From: Methylobacterium sp. J-090
GTDB taxonomy: Bacteria > Pseudomonadota > Alphaproteobacteria > Rhizobiales > Beijerinckiaceae
Direction of reading: 5' to 3'
DNA: 64,000 nucleotides
Assembly (NCBI RefSeq): GCF_022829345.1
Contig: NZ_JAKSXV010000024.1
Span: 1-64,000 of the forward strand
Part shown: in pieces, positions 9,477-20,491 of the stretch
Layout: the number at the start of each line of letters is the position of its first letter
Numbering within the stretch: position 1 is the first letter of the stretch
Translations under genes and position numbers: made by a program
The notes under the pieces: model-generated
Database searches by the model: none
Seen by the model: only the letters and a program-made list of their open reading frames with translations
Told to the model about the DNA's origin: nothing

Positions 9477-10372
9477 GGGCGCTTGCCCCGGCGGTCCTGC
9501 GCCAGGAGGTAGAGCCCCGAGCCCACGACGATGGACGCGCCGATGAGCGTCCATCGGTTCGGCACGTCGCCGAAGACGAGGTAGCCGAGGATCACCGACC
9601 ACAGGAGCTGGGTGTAGATGAAGGGCGCCAGCACGTTGGCCGGGGCGCGGGCATGGGCCAGCACCAGGAGCCAGTGCCCGAGGGTGCCGAACAGGCCGAC
9701 CCCGACGAGGAGCGCCCAGACGAGCCAACCCGCCGGCGCGGTCCAGATCCACGGCAGCAGGGGCGTCATCAGGGCGAGGCCGGCGAGCCCCGAATAGACC
9801 ATGGTGGTGGCCGTGGAATCGAGGGCGGCGAGCTTGCGCGTGGTGAGGATGTAGAGGGCGTAGCACAGCATGTTGCCGAGGCTGAGCAGCACCGCCGGCT
9901 GCACCGGCCCGACGCCGGGCCGGACGATGACGAGGACGCCGAGAAAACCGATGCCGATGGCGACGAGCCGCCGGGGCGAGGTCCATTCCCCCAGCACCGG
10001 ACCGGCGAGCAGCGCCACGGCCAGGGGCGCGGCGAACTGGATCGACAGGGTCTCGGCGAGCTGCAGGTGGCGCAGCGCCAGAAAATTCAGGGCGGTGGAG
10101 CCGAACAGCAGCAGGGAGCGCAGGATCTGCAGCCACAGGCGGTTGGTGCGCATCACCCCCGGCGAGGTCACCGGGTTGATGACGAGCGAGATCGCCACGA
10201 CGCTGACGGCGTAGCGCATGAAGGTGGTGAGCAGGGGATCGACGCCGAGGCGCGCCAGGCTCTTGGCCGACGCGTCGAGGCAGGCGAAGAACGCGAGCGT
10301 CCCGCACATGAGCGCGATGCCGACGCGCCGGCGCCGGAGCGCCTCTTCCGTTTCGTCCACCGCGTGGCCCAT
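9467..10372 (-). CDS. DMT superfamily (EamA) transporter
   Basis: A 301-residue inner-membrane protein with ten predicted helices arranged as two EamA repeats of about 140 residues each. Features include FACLDASAKSLARLG in helix 1 and ILTTRKLAALDSTATTMVYS at the start of the second half. EamA proteins export small metabolites such as amino acids or purines, and the substrate cannot be read from sequence. A short cytoplasmic Glu/Arg-rich N-terminus precedes helix 1. It follows pgm on the same strand after 90 bp containing a strong hairpin, so it probably has its own promoter or limited read-through. Confidence 0.85.
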   Translation of the reverse strand: MGHAVDETEEALRRRRVGIALMCGTLAFFACLDASAKSLARLGVDPLLTTFMRYAVSVVAISLVINPVTSPGVMRTNRLWLQILRSLLLFGSTALNFLALRHLQLAETLSIQFAAPLAVALLAGPVLGEWTSPRRLVAIGIGFLGVLVIVRPGVGPVQPAVLLSLGNMLCYALYILTTRKLAALDSTATTMVYSGLAGLALMTPLLPWIWTAPAGWLVWALLVGVGLFGTLGHWLLVLAHARAPANVLAPFIYTQLLWSVILGYLVFGDVPNRWTLIGASIVVGSGLYLLAQDRRGKRPQR

Positions 10373-10427
10373 CCCGTCCCGTCCGCGCCCTCCCCTACGC
10401 CACCCGCCGAGACGGGATAGGGGCCCA

Positions 10428-10453
10428 CGGGCACGGCTGGCATGCCGTGCCCG
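10428..10453 (-). terminator. Hairpin after pgm
   Basis: GGGCACGGC and GCCGTGCCC pair perfectly around a six-base loop, extended by one outer C-G pair, starting 10 bases past the pgm stop codon. There is no T-run, so it is either a terminator lacking a U-tract or an mRNA-end stabiliser. Confidence 0.5.
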
Positions 10454-10462
10454 GCGGGGCGA

Positions 10463-12205
<1,743 letters not shown>

Positions 12206-12325
12206 TCACGCAAACAGGCTTCGAGCCTGCGGCAAACAGGGGACAAGCCGATTCGGCCGGGAGCCCGGCGCGGGCCGGCGCGTTCCTCCAGCCCAGACAA
12301 GAACAACAGGGCGGACGCATCCTCG

Positions 12326-15300
12326 ATGGCAAAGCGCAGGACCAGGACGACCCCCGCCCACCGCGATTCCGACGTCGCTCCCCTCGTGCCCACGGGCGCC
12401 CTGGCGGTGGCCCTCCTCGACCGCGAAGCCGATGCCCGCCCCCTCGTCCACATCGCCCGCGAGCGCCACCGCCTCGGGGCGCTGGCCGACATCCTGCGGG
12501 CCCTGGCGCCGGAGCGCAGCGTCGCGATCTACCCGGAATGGGACTGCCTGCCCTTCGACCGCGCCTCGCCGTCGCGGGGCACCATGGGGACCCGCACGGG
12601 CGTCCTGCGCTGGCTCACGGACGCGGCGAACCTGCCCGACATCGTGCTCACCACCGCCCCGGCCCTGATCCAGCGGGTGCCGCCGCCGGAGACCTGGGCC
12701 GACGCCCATATGGAGATCCGCGTCGGCGACCGCCTCGACCCGCAGGCGCTGACCGCGGACCTGCAGCGCCTCGGCTACATCGTCGACGACCGGGTCGACG
12801 AGCCCGGCGAGGTCGCCGTGCGCGGCCGCACCGTCGAGGTCTTTCCCGCCGCCGCCGAACGGCCGTGCCGGATCGAGCACGACGAGGCCCGCGTCACCGC
12901 GATCCGTGCCTACGATCCCGTGTCCCAGCGCTCGCTCGCCGAGGTCGACGTCCTCGTCATCGATTCCGCCACCGAGATCGTGCTGGCCCGCGACACCGAC
13001 GTGACCCTGCGCCCGTTCACGGGCCAGGAGCACGACCTGCCCCGTCTCTATCGACACCTCGTGACGCCCCTCGACTACGTGCCGGGCGCCCGCCTCGTCG
13101 TCGAGGCCGGGGCCGAGGAGCGGGCCGCCGCCTTCTTCGAGCAGATCGCGGAAGGGCGCGACGGCGCCGGGCGTGCGGCCCCCCTGCCCTATGAACTCTA
13201 CCTCACGCCCGAGGCCTGGACGGCCCTGCAGGGCGAGCGCCCCGTCACCACGGCCTCGGCCGCCGATGCCGACGCCGTGGCCATGCCGGCCTTCGTGCGG
13301 AAGGCCCGCCCCGGCCCGGCCTTCGCCGAAGCGTTGCGCGGGCACGTCGCGACGGGCGAGCGCGTGCTGCTCACGGGACCTTCCGAGGCCCTGCCGCGCC
13401 TCGTGCGCGCCGCCGAGAAGGCCCTCGGCCGCAAGGCGCGCACGGTGAAGGACTGGTCGGAGGTGGTGCGCGCGCCGTCCGGCGAGGTGCTTGTGCTGGC
13501 GGCCCCCATCGAGGCCGGGTTCCGGGTGCCCGATCAGGGCATCGCCGTGATCGCGGCGGCGGACCTCTTCGGCAGCAAGGCCGTGGCGGCGAGCGGCGGC
13601 CAGACGGCGATCCTGCCCATGGGCGAGGTCGACCTGCGGGTGGGCGATGTCGCCATCGACCGCGACCACGGCCTGTGCGTGTTCGAGGGCCTGGAATCCG
13701 TCGCCACGGGCGCGGGTGCGGAGGACGCCCTGCGCCTGCGCTTCGCCGGCGACGCCGTGCTGATGGTCCCCGTGAGTCAGGCCGACCGGATCTGGCGCTA
13801 CGGCTCCGAGCCCGACGCCGTCACCCTCGACCGCCTCGATGGCGGTTCGTGGGGGCGCCGGCGCCTCGAGACGGAAGCCACCCTCGCCAAAGCGGCCCGG
13901 CAGATGCTGACGGACACCGAGGCGCGCCGCGCGGTCCGGTCCCCCGTCCTCGCGGCGTCGACGCGCGAGATGGAGCGCTTCGCCGCCGGCTTCGGCTTCA
14001 ACCTCACCGCCGATCAGGCGAGCGCCGTGGACGGCGCCCTGGCCGACCTCGCCTCCGGCCGGCCCATGGACCGCCTCGTCTGCGGCGATGTCGGGTTCGG
14101 CAAGACCGAGGTGGCGCTCCGCGCCGTGGCGGCCGCCGTGTTCGCCGGCAAGCAGGTCGCCGTGGTGGCGCCCACCACCGTGCTGGTCCGCCAGCACGTC
14201 CAGACCTTCCAGCGCCGCTTTGCCCGCTTCGGCATCGAGGTCGCCCACCTCTCGCGCCTCGTCTCCCCGGCGGAGGCGAAGCGCGTGAAGGCGGGGCTCG
14301 CCGACGGCTCGATCCGCCTCGTCGTCGGCACGCAAGGGCTGGCCGCCAAGGGCGTGAGCTTCGCCGATCTCGGCCTCATGGTCATCGACGAGGAGCAGCG
14401 CTTCGGGGCCAAGCTGAAGCAGAGCCTACGCCGCGCCGCCGGCGACGGCCACGTGATGACGCTGACCGCGACCCCGATCCCCCGCACCCTGCAATCGGCC
14501 CTCGTCGGCCTGCAATCGCTCAGCGTCATCGCGACGCCCCCGAGCGTGCGCCAGCCGATCCGCACGGTGATCATGCCGTTCGACGACGGCGCCGTCCGGG
14601 CCGCGCTGATGCGCGAGCACCGCCGCGGCGGCCAGAGCTTCGTCGTGTGTCCGCGCGTCGAGGACATCGCCCCCATGGCGAAGCGCCTGGCCAGCCTCGT
14701 GCCCGAACTCGAAACCATGATCGCCCACGGCGACCTCAAGGCCGACGCGATGGACGACGTCATGGTGCGCTTCGCCGACGGCGAGGGCGACGTGCTGCTC
14801 GCCACCACCATAATCGAGAGCGGCCTCGACGTGCCCCGCGCCAACACCATGCTGGTGTGGGAGGCCGAACGCTTCGGTCTCGCCCAGCTTCACCAGCTGC
14901 GCGGCCGGGTCGGACGTGGCCAGCGCCGGGGCGTGACCTACCTCCTGAGCCGCCCCGAGAAGCCGCTGCCGCCGGCCACGGAGAAGCGCCTGCGCACCCT
15001 GGAGGCCCTCGACCGCCTGGGTGCCGGCTTCGCCATCTCCGCCCGCGACCTGGATCTCCGCGGGGCCGGCGACCTCGTCGGCGAGAACCAGGCCGGCCAC
15101 GTCAAGCTCATCGGGCTCGGTCTCTACCAGCACCTGCTCCAGCTCGCCCTGCGGGCGGCCAAGGGCGAGTCCGCCGACGACTGGACGCCGGAGATCCGCC
15201 TCGGCCTCGCCGGGAGCGTGCCCGCCGACTACGTGCCGGAGCCCGAACTGCGCCTGAGCCTCTACACGAGGCTCCTGCGCCTGCGGTCCCTGGACGAGGT

Positions 15301-15610
15301 CGAAGCCCTTCGCGGCGAGGTCGAGGACCGGTTCGGCCCCCTGCCCGAGGCCGTGGCCGACCTCGTCACCCTCGCCCGCCTGCGGGTGGGCTGCTGCGCC
15401 CTGGGCATCGCGCGCCTGAGCGGCGGCCCCCAGGGTCTGGCGGCCGACCTGCACCCCGAGGCCCCCGCCCTCCTCGTGCCGGTCTCCGACGGCCTCGTGC
15501 TCAAGGACCGCCGCGTGCTCCTGCGGCGCGGCAGCGACTGCCCGGCCGAGCGCGGCCGCCTCGCCGTCGGCTTCCTCGAACACCTGAGCGAGGCCCGCCG
15601 GCGGAGCTGA
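12326..15610 (+). CDS. mfd: Transcription-repair coupling factor (Mfd-type translocase)
   Basis: A 1094-residue Mfd-family ATPase; Mfd pushes stalled RNA polymerase off damaged DNA and recruits UvrA. Order of parts: UvrB-like N-terminal region (YPEWDCLPFDRASPS, about 70-85), RNA-polymerase-interacting domain (VDLRVGDVAIDRDHGLCVFE, about 432-451), RecG-like helicase with Walker A GDVGFGKTE (about 588), box DEEQRFG (about 688), TATPIPRTLQS, and a C-terminal TRCF domain beginning near LGLAGSVPADYVPEPELR. It is shorter than typical alphaproteobacterial Mfd (about 1150-1200), mainly in the first third. It may be the genome's Mfd or a shortened paralogue. Confidence 0.85.
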   Translation: MAKRRTRTTPAHRDSDVAPLVPTGALAVALLDREADARPLVHIARERHRLGALADILRALAPERSVAIYPEWDCLPFDRASPSRGTMGTRTGVLRWLTDAANLPDIVLTTAPALIQRVPPPETWADAHMEIRVGDRLDPQALTADLQRLGYIVDDRVDEPGEVAVRGRTVEVFPAAAERPCRIEHDEARVTAIRAYDPVSQRSLAEVDVLVIDSATEIVLARDTDVTLRPFTGQEHDLPRLYRHLVTPLDYVPGARLVVEAGAEERAAAFFEQIAEGRDGAGRAAPLPYELYLTPEAWTALQGERPVTTASAADADAVAMPAFVRKARPGPAFAEALRGHVATGERVLLTGPSEALPRLVRAAEKALGRKARTVKDWSEVVRAPSGEVLVLAAPIEAGFRVPDQGIAVIAAADLFGSKAVAASGGQTAILPMGEVDLRVGDVAIDRDHGLCVFEGLESVATGAGAEDALRLRFAGDAVLMVPVSQADRIWRYGSEPDAVTLDRLDGGSWGRRRLETEATLAKAARQMLTDTEARRAVRSPVLAASTREMERFAAGFGFNLTADQASAVDGALADLASGRPMDRLVCGDVGFGKTEVALRAVAAAVFAGKQVAVVAPTTVLVRQHVQTFQRRFARFGIEVAHLSRLVSPAEAKRVKAGLADGSIRLVVGTQGLAAKGVSFADLGLMVIDEEQRFGAKLKQSLRRAAGDGHVMTLTATPIPRTLQSALVGLQSLSVIATPPSVRQPIRTVIMPFDDGAVRAALMREHRRGGQSFVVCPRVEDIAPMAKRLASLVPELETMIAHGDLKADAMDDVMVRFADGEGDVLLATTIIESGLDVPRANTMLVWEAERFGLAQLHQLRGRVGRGQRRGVTYLLSRPEKPLPPATEKRLRTLEALDRLGAGFAISARDLDLRGAGDLVGENQAGHVKLIGLGLYQHLLQLALRAAKGESADDWTPEIRLGLAGSVPADYVPEPELRLSLYTRLLRLRSLDEVEALRGEVEDRFGPLPEAVADLVTLARLRVGCCALGIARLSGGPQGLAADLHPEAPALLVPVSDGLVLKDRRVLLRRGSDCPAERGRLAVGFLEHLSEARRRS

Positions 15611-15617
15611 GCGGAAC

Positions 15618-15650
15618 GCCCGGCGCCGCACCCCGCCCCGCCGGGCTCTT
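15618..15650 (+). terminator. Terminator hairpin after mfd
   Basis: GCCCGGCG and CGCCGGGC form an 8-bp stem around a C-rich loop, followed by TCTT, starting 7 bases past the stop codon. It is plausible as an intrinsic terminator, though the T-run is short. Confidence 0.5.
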
Positions 15651-15744
15651 CGCATGCCCCTGGCCCGGGGCCCAATCGCGGATGAACCACGACGGGATTC
15701 GTCTCCTTCCGGGCTACGGCATTCGCCCATCGCGCGGGCAGCAC

Positions 15745-16010
15745 GGGTCCCCTCTCCTGGAAGGAGAGGGACAGGGTGAGGTGTGCGAACTCTCCGAACA
15801 GGTCCCACACCTCACCCCAACCCTCTCCTTCCAGGAGAGGGGGCCTGTCGTGACGGTTCGAAGCGCTTTGCTTCGCGTTTGAGCGCCGGGAAAACCCATC
15901 TGCGATCGCCCTGCCTGGAAGGAGAGGGGGCCTGTCGCGACGGTTCGAAGCGCTGTGCTTCGCTGTGCGAACACCGAGAAAACGTATCCGCGAGCACCCT
16001 GGCCCCGGGC
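15745..16010. repeat. Composite array of family-1 repeats
   Basis: 15745-15841 is the inverted identical match of the element at 5574-5670. It is followed by two tandem copies of a module of about 95 bp (15841-15935 and 15936-16010), each starting GGCCTGTCG and containing TTCGAAGCGCT and GAAAAC, the second being decayed. This block dominates the 635-bp gap between mfd and the siderophore receptor gene; the remainder holds the mfd terminator and the receptor promoter. Confidence 0.8.
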
Positions 16011-16156
16011 CCGGAGTCTTCCGAATCCGAAATCTTTTGTTGCGTCCGAGGCCTTCTGTGCCCGAGCGGCCACGGTCGTCGACAGATGATCGGAATGCCC
16101 TTGCGCGGGCCCCGGACGGCGACTACCGATCGCGTAAAGCTGTTTCATTACAGTAG

Positions 16157-16173
16157 TTTACGATTATTCTAAA
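16157..16173 (+). promoter_or_regulatory. Iron-responsive box-like palindrome over the receptor promoter
   Basis: TTTACGATTATTCTAAA is an AT-rich imperfect palindrome in GC-rich surroundings, 73 bp before the siderophore receptor start. It resembles the Irr/ICE element (TTTAGAA-N3-TTCTAAA), matching all of the right arm and TTTA of the left. It covers a possible -10 (TATTCT, 16165-16170), as expected of a repressor site. Confidence 0.45.
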
Positions 16174-16245
16174 CAGCGTCTCGCGCCGACCTCCGCATGC
16201 CCGTGCGAGGCCGCGGTCGCTTGCCTGCGCGATGGAGACTCCGCC

Positions 16246-18438
16246 ATGTCCGCTTCCTCGATGGGATGCCTGCCCCCCGCCCGCCTCGCTCTGGCGGGCG
16301 TCTCCCTCCTCGTCCTCGCGGGCGCGGCTCAAGGCCAGCAGAGCGCCGTCACCCTGGAAACCCTGAGCGTCGAGGGCAGCGGAGTCGGCGCCGGCGGCGG
16401 CGGCGCGCCCGGCCGGAGCCAGCCCGAGACGGCGCGGGGACCCGTGCCCGGCTACGTCGCCAGCCGCAGCGCCACGGCGACGAAGACCGACACGCCCATC
16501 ATCCGCACGCCGCAATCCATCAGCGTCGTGGGCGCCCAGCAGATCGAGGCGCAGCGCTCGCAGACGATCTCGGAGGCGGTGCGCTACACGCCGGGCATCT
16601 ACGCCAATCAGTTCGGCCCCGACACGCGCCTCGACTGGTTCCTCATCCGCGGCTTCTCGGCCACGGAGACGGGCCTGTTTCGCGATGGGCTCCAGCTGTT
16701 CCAGACCTCGTTCGCGAACTACCGCATCGATCCGTTCGGCGCCGAGCGCATCGAGGTCCTGCGCGGGCCGGCCGCGACCCTGTTCGGCGGCTCGCCCGTG
16801 GGCGGCCTCGTCAACATCGTGTCGAAGCGCCCGACGACGGAGCCCCTGCACTACCTCGAACTCGGCGGCGGCTCGTTCAACCAGCGCTACGCCGCCTTCG
16901 ACCTCGGCGGCCCCGCCGACAGTTCCGGCCACTGGTTCTACCGCCTGACGGGCAAGCTGCAGAACAGCGACGCCCAGGTCCGGTTCGCGCCCGAGGACCG
17001 CTACTACATCGCGCCGAGCTTCACCTATAAGCCCGATGGAGCCACCACCTTCACGGTGCTGACGAGCTTCCAGCGCGACGAGACCGGGGGCGCCGGCCAG
17101 TTCCTGCCCTATTCCGGCACCGTGCGCCCCAACGCCTCGGGCCTGCGCATCTCGCGGACCCTCAATGCCAGCGATCCGCTCGTCGACAGCTACACCCGCA
17201 ACCAGGCCAATCTCGGCTACGAGTTCGAGCATCATTTCGACGACGTCTGGACGTTCCGCCAGAACTTCCGGTTCTCGTTCACGGAGGTGCGCGATTCTCG
17301 CTACGTCGGCAACGGCTACGCCAATGCCAGCGAGACCGAGCTCGCCCGCTACGGCTTCCTGACGACGCCGCGCGCCGGTCTGTTCACCGTCGACAACCAG
17401 GCGCAGGCCCGGTTCAGCGACGGATATTTCGGCCACACCGTGCTCATGGGCGTCGACTACAAGCGCTACAGCCTGTCGGACAACCAGGCGACGACCTTCC
17501 CGGTCCCGTCGCTGAACATCCTGTCGCCGCGCTACTTCCAGACCGCCGCGACCCCCCTGCCCTACCGCGTGATCAACCAGCAGCTCCAGCAAACCGGGCT
17601 TTACCTTCAAGACCAAGTCGCGCTCACCGACCGCCTGACCTTCCTCATCGGCGGCCGCCAGGACTTCGTGAGCAACGTCGTGCAGGACAAGCTGGTGCTG
17701 GCCAATTCCACGGTGCGGGACGAGACCGCCTTCACCGGCCGCCTCGGGCTCATCTACAACTTCGACAACGGCCTCGCGCCCTACGTGACCTACGGCACCT
17801 CGTTCAACCCGACGGCGGGCGTCGACGGCAACAACCGGCCGTTCAAGGCCGACAAGGGCGAGCAGATCGAGGTCGGCGCCAAGCTGCAGCCGGTCGGTTG
17901 GAACACCTTCTTCACCGTGGCGGCCTTCGACCTCGTGCGCTCGAACGTGCTGACGCCGAACCCGGCCAACGTCTTCACCAACCTGCAGATCGGCGCCGTG
18001 CGCTCGCGCGGCTTCGAGGCCTCGGCCACGGCCAACCTCGCCGAGGGACTGAACCTCGTGGCGTCCTACACGATCTATGGCCTGCGCACGATCGAGGGCA
18101 CGAGCCTCGACCTCGGCCGGGTGCCGGTGGGCATCCCCGAGAACTTCGCCTCGCTCTGGGCCGACTACACGATCCCGGTCGGCGACTGGAAGGGCTTCGG
18201 CTTCGGCGGCGGGGTGAACTACGTCGGGCGCTCCTACGCCGACGTCGCCAACACCCTCACAGTGCCGGAATACGTCACCTTCGACGCGGTGGTGCATTAC
18301 GAGCGCGACGGCTGGCGCGCGGCGGTCAACCTCCAGAACGCCGGCGACAAGCGCTTCGTCTCGTCGTGCTCGACCGCGACCGCCTGCTTCTACGGCACCC
18401 AGCGCCGGATCACCGCGAGCCTCGGCTACCGCTGGTGA
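16246..18438 (+). CDS. TonB-dependent siderophore receptor
   Basis: A 730-residue outer-membrane receptor for ferric siderophore uptake, energised by TonB-ExbB-ExbD. After a signal peptide (about 1-30) comes the plug: TPIIRTPQSISVVGAQQIEA (about 82-101), the hallmark IRGFSATETGLFRDG, and RIEVLRGPAATLFGGSPVGG closing the plug. A 22-stranded barrel follows and ends in the terminal aromatic motif SLGYRW. There is no N-terminal signalling (STN) domain, so it is not a sigma/anti-sigma-type transducer. No siderophore synthesis or ABC genes adjoin it. The ATG at 16246 follows GGAG. Substrate cannot be deduced. Confidence 0.93.
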   Translation: MSASSMGCLPPARLALAGVSLLVLAGAAQGQQSAVTLETLSVEGSGVGAGGGGAPGRSQPETARGPVPGYVASRSATATKTDTPIIRTPQSISVVGAQQIEAQRSQTISEAVRYTPGIYANQFGPDTRLDWFLIRGFSATETGLFRDGLQLFQTSFANYRIDPFGAERIEVLRGPAATLFGGSPVGGLVNIVSKRPTTEPLHYLELGGGSFNQRYAAFDLGGPADSSGHWFYRLTGKLQNSDAQVRFAPEDRYYIAPSFTYKPDGATTFTVLTSFQRDETGGAGQFLPYSGTVRPNASGLRISRTLNASDPLVDSYTRNQANLGYEFEHHFDDVWTFRQNFRFSFTEVRDSRYVGNGYANASETELARYGFLTTPRAGLFTVDNQAQARFSDGYFGHTVLMGVDYKRYSLSDNQATTFPVPSLNILSPRYFQTAATPLPYRVINQQLQQTGLYLQDQVALTDRLTFLIGGRQDFVSNVVQDKLVLANSTVRDETAFTGRLGLIYNFDNGLAPYVTYGTSFNPTAGVDGNNRPFKADKGEQIEVGAKLQPVGWNTFFTVAAFDLVRSNVLTPNPANVFTNLQIGAVRSRGFEASATANLAEGLNLVASYTIYGLRTIEGTSLDLGRVPVGIPENFASLWADYTIPVGDWKGFGFGGGVNYVGRSYADVANTLTVPEYVTFDAVVHYERDGWRAAVNLQNAGDKRFVSSCSTATACFYGTQRRITASLGYRW

Positions 18439-18629
18439 AGCGAGCGGGGCGAGGGCTCGGGCCTTCGCTCCACGCGCCGTCGTCCGGAGACAGGGCGCCG
18501 AACGACGACAGCCGCGAAGGCGGGAGCCGGAGCCCACGATGGGACGCCGGAGCCCGCTTTCGCGGCTGTCGCATGAGCCGTTCGCGGCGTGGACCGGGCT
18601 CGCACCCGGTCTCGTTCGTCGCGAAAAGA

Positions 18630-18929
18630 CTATTCGCAGACGCGGACGCGGCGGATGTGCTCGTCGCCGTAGGCGTCGATGTAGCCGCGGCGCTCCATGT
18701 GGCAGACCTCTTCCTCGACATAGACCGGGCGCGGCTCGCGGTAGACCGGGCGGCCGGGGTAGTAGCCGTTGTTCTGCGACGAGGCGATGGCACCCCCGAT
18801 GGCGAGGCCGCCGAGGACGCCGAGGGCCGCCGCGCCGCCGGGACCGATGCCGTCGCGAGCCTGCGCCCCGGGCGTCATCGTGACGAGAAGGCTGCCGGCC
18901 ATCGCCGCGCCGAGGAGGGTCCGCTTCAT
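18630..18929 (-). CDS. Small exported protein with C-terminal Cys pair
   Basis: A 99-residue protein: signal peptide (about 1-24, ending AQA), a Gly/Ala hydrophobic segment GGAAALGVLGGLAIGGAIAS (about 31-50), a Tyr/Pro/Arg-rich linker (YYPGRPVYREPRPVYVEEE), and a terminal module in which two Cys are 22 positions apart (CHMERRGYIDAYG to RRVRVCE). The Cys pair likely forms a disulfide in the periplasm. The exported protein at 53360-53599 has the same terminal spacing. Function is unknown. It is convergent with the receptor gene, with about 190 bp between them. Confidence 0.75.
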   Translation of the reverse strand: MKRTLLGAAMAGSLLVTMTPGAQARDGIGPGGAAALGVLGGLAIGGAIASSQNNGYYPGRPVYREPRPVYVEEEVCHMERRGYIDAYGDEHIRRVRVCE

Positions 18930-19006
18930 GACGTCGTGTCCTTTGATTCTCGAAACCGGGCTTCAGGTTCGAATCTGGGCACCGAACGGTTGATGAATGG
19001 TAAGCG

Positions 19007-19026
19007 GGCCCCGCCCGGCCGGGGCC
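19007..19026 (-). terminator. GC-rich hairpin after panB
   Basis: GGCCCCG and CGGGGCC pair around a six-base loop, 43 bases past the panB stop on the minus strand. There is no T-run, so the terminator role is tentative. Confidence 0.35.
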
Positions 19027-19068
19027 GGTCCCGTGCGCCTCCGCACCCGGATCACGCCGGAGGGAGGT

Positions 19069-19893
19069 TCAAGCGGGCGGATAAGTGTGCTCGTCGGCGG
19101 GGAAGCGGCCGGCGCGGACCTCCTCGGCATAGGCCGCCACGGCGTCCTCGATCTGGGTGCGCAGGGATCCGAACTGCTTGACGAATTTCGGGACGCGGTC
19201 GCTGAGACCCAGCATGTCCTCGAGCACGAGGATCTGGCCGTCGCAGGCCGTGCTGGCGCCGATGCCGATGGTGGCCGCCGTGATCCCGGGCGCCGTGGCG
19301 ATGGCCCGGGCCACGGGCTCGACGATGCCCTCCATGACGATGGCGAAGGCGCCGGCCTCGCTGATGGCGCGGGCGTCCGCCAGGAGACGCGCCTCGCCGT
19401 CGGCCTCGCGGCCCTGCACCTTGAAGCCCCCCATGGTGTTCACCGATTGGGGCGTCAGGCCGATATGGCCCATGACGGGCACGCCGCGCTCGACCAGGAA
19501 GGCCACGGTGTCGGCGAACTTCGCCCCGCCCTCCAGCTTGATGGCGCCCGCCCCCGTCTCCTTCAGGACGCGGGCGGCGTTGAGGAAGGCCTGCTCGCGG
19601 CTCGCCTCGTAGGAGCCGAACGGCATGTCGACCACGACGAGGGCGCGGGAGGTCCCCCGGATCACCGCCTGGGCCTGGACGATCATCATCTCCAGGGTCA
19701 CCGGCAGGGTCGATTCCATGCCGTGCATCACCATGCCGAGCGAATCGCCGACGAGGATGAAATCGCAATGCGGGTCGAGGATGCCGGCCGTGTGGGCGTG
19801 GTAGGCCGTGAGCGCGATGATCTTGACGCCCGCCGCCTTGCGCTTGGCGAGATCGACGGCACGGATGCGGCGCGACTGGACAACTTGGGACAT
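19069..19893 (-). CDS. panB: 3-methyl-2-oxobutanoate hydroxymethyltransferase
   Basis: A 274-residue (beta/alpha)8 enzyme that transfers a hydroxymethyl group from methylene-tetrahydrofolate to alpha-ketoisovalerate to make ketopantoate, the first committed step of pantothenate and CoA synthesis. Signatures: [15 protein letters not shown] (Mg-binding Asp, about residues 49-63), GAIKLEGG with the catalytic Glu region (about 117-124), and GHIGLTPQ. The ATG at 19893 follows GGTGGAG at ideal spacing and is preferred to one 8 codons upstream. panC is not adjacent. Confidence 0.95.
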   Translation of the reverse strand: MSQVVQSRRIRAVDLAKRKAAGVKIIALTAYHAHTAGILDPHCDFILVGDSLGMVMHGMESTLPVTLEMMIVQAQAVIRGTSRALVVVDMPFGSYEASREQAFLNAARVLKETGAGAIKLEGGAKFADTVAFLVERGVPVMGHIGLTPQSVNTMGGFKVQGREADGEARLLADARAISEAGAFAIVMEGIVEPVARAIATAPGITAATIGIGASTACDGQILVLEDMLGLSDRVPKFVKQFGSLRTQIEDAVAAYAEEVRAGRFPADEHTYPPA

Positions 19894-20218
19894 CGGACTC
19901 CACCGGGCTCGTCGCACCCGTCGGACGGGCGCGCGCGTTGGGTGGGCCTCTCATACACCCGTCCGCGGCAAAGCGCGCGTCCCTGCGCAAACAAAGCGCA
20001 GGGTCTGAAAGATGTCGTCGCTCGGAGTTACTTGTCTTGCACGGTGCCGCACCCGTTGCAGTGACGGCGATGGCGTCGCCGTCCGGCACTCTTCGGTGGG
20101 CGTTCCCTCCCTAGACTTGGGGCGCCGTGTGCGCGCCTTTCTTCCGCCACAACCCGGCCGGTGTCAACCGCGAACGCGCGCGCCGTGACATCGGGGCCGA
20201 TGCGGAGGGGGACGCGCC
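19894..20218. other. Gene-free interval upstream of panB
   Basis: 325 bp. Besides the presumed panB promoter, the only clear structure is a perfect 8-bp inverted repeat at 19981-20003 (CCCTGCGC, seven-base loop, GCGCAGGG). No convincing open frame or repeat-family member is present. Confidence 0.45.
19981..20003. promoter_or_regulatory. Perfect 8-bp hairpin upstream of panB
   Basis: CCCTGCGC-AAACAAA-GCGCAGGG, about 90 bp upstream of the panB start. It could end the minus-strand transcript arriving from the 20.2-kb genes or be a protein site. No T-run follows on either strand. Confidence 0.35.
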
Positions 20219-20404
20219 TCAATCGAGGTCCATCGCGCGCTCGAACGCGGCGGCGCTCGATTCCTGGCCCTTCGGATCGATCACGAGGATCTCCTTGAAG
20301 CCGCGCCGCGCCAGCTCCCAGGTCTTCTCCAGGGCCTGGTCGGCGGTCCCGCACGCGAAGGTCGCGGCCCGTCCGAGGTGATCGTTCGCCTTGACCTTGT
20401 ACAA
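20219..20404 (-). CDS. Small conserved-looking hypothetical protein (TTG start)
   Basis: A 61-residue acidic/basic protein without signal peptide or membrane segment, beginning MYKVKANDHLGRAATFACG. The TTG start at 20404 is supported by a strong AGGAG six bases upstream, in contrast to the lack of other good starts. The compact alpha/beta-like sequence (ALEKTWELARRGFKEILVID) reads as a real small protein rather than a shadow frame. I do not recognise the family. It lies 87 bp downstream of the sulfur-carrier-type operon on the same strand. Confidence 0.55.
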   Translation of the reverse strand: MYKVKANDHLGRAATFACGTADQALEKTWELARRGFKEILVIDPKGQESSAAAFERAMDLD

Positions 20405-20491
20405 TCCGGTCTCCTGTCTGTCCGGGACCGGCTATACGCCAGCCGGCGGCCGCGCGCGAGCGGTCCGATCCGCGACGGGATTCCGGGTCCC

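Noticed and set aside
15714..16172. Several overlapping frames of 60-145 codons in the gap after mfd
   Set aside because: Products of the composite repeat; no ribosome site or domain.
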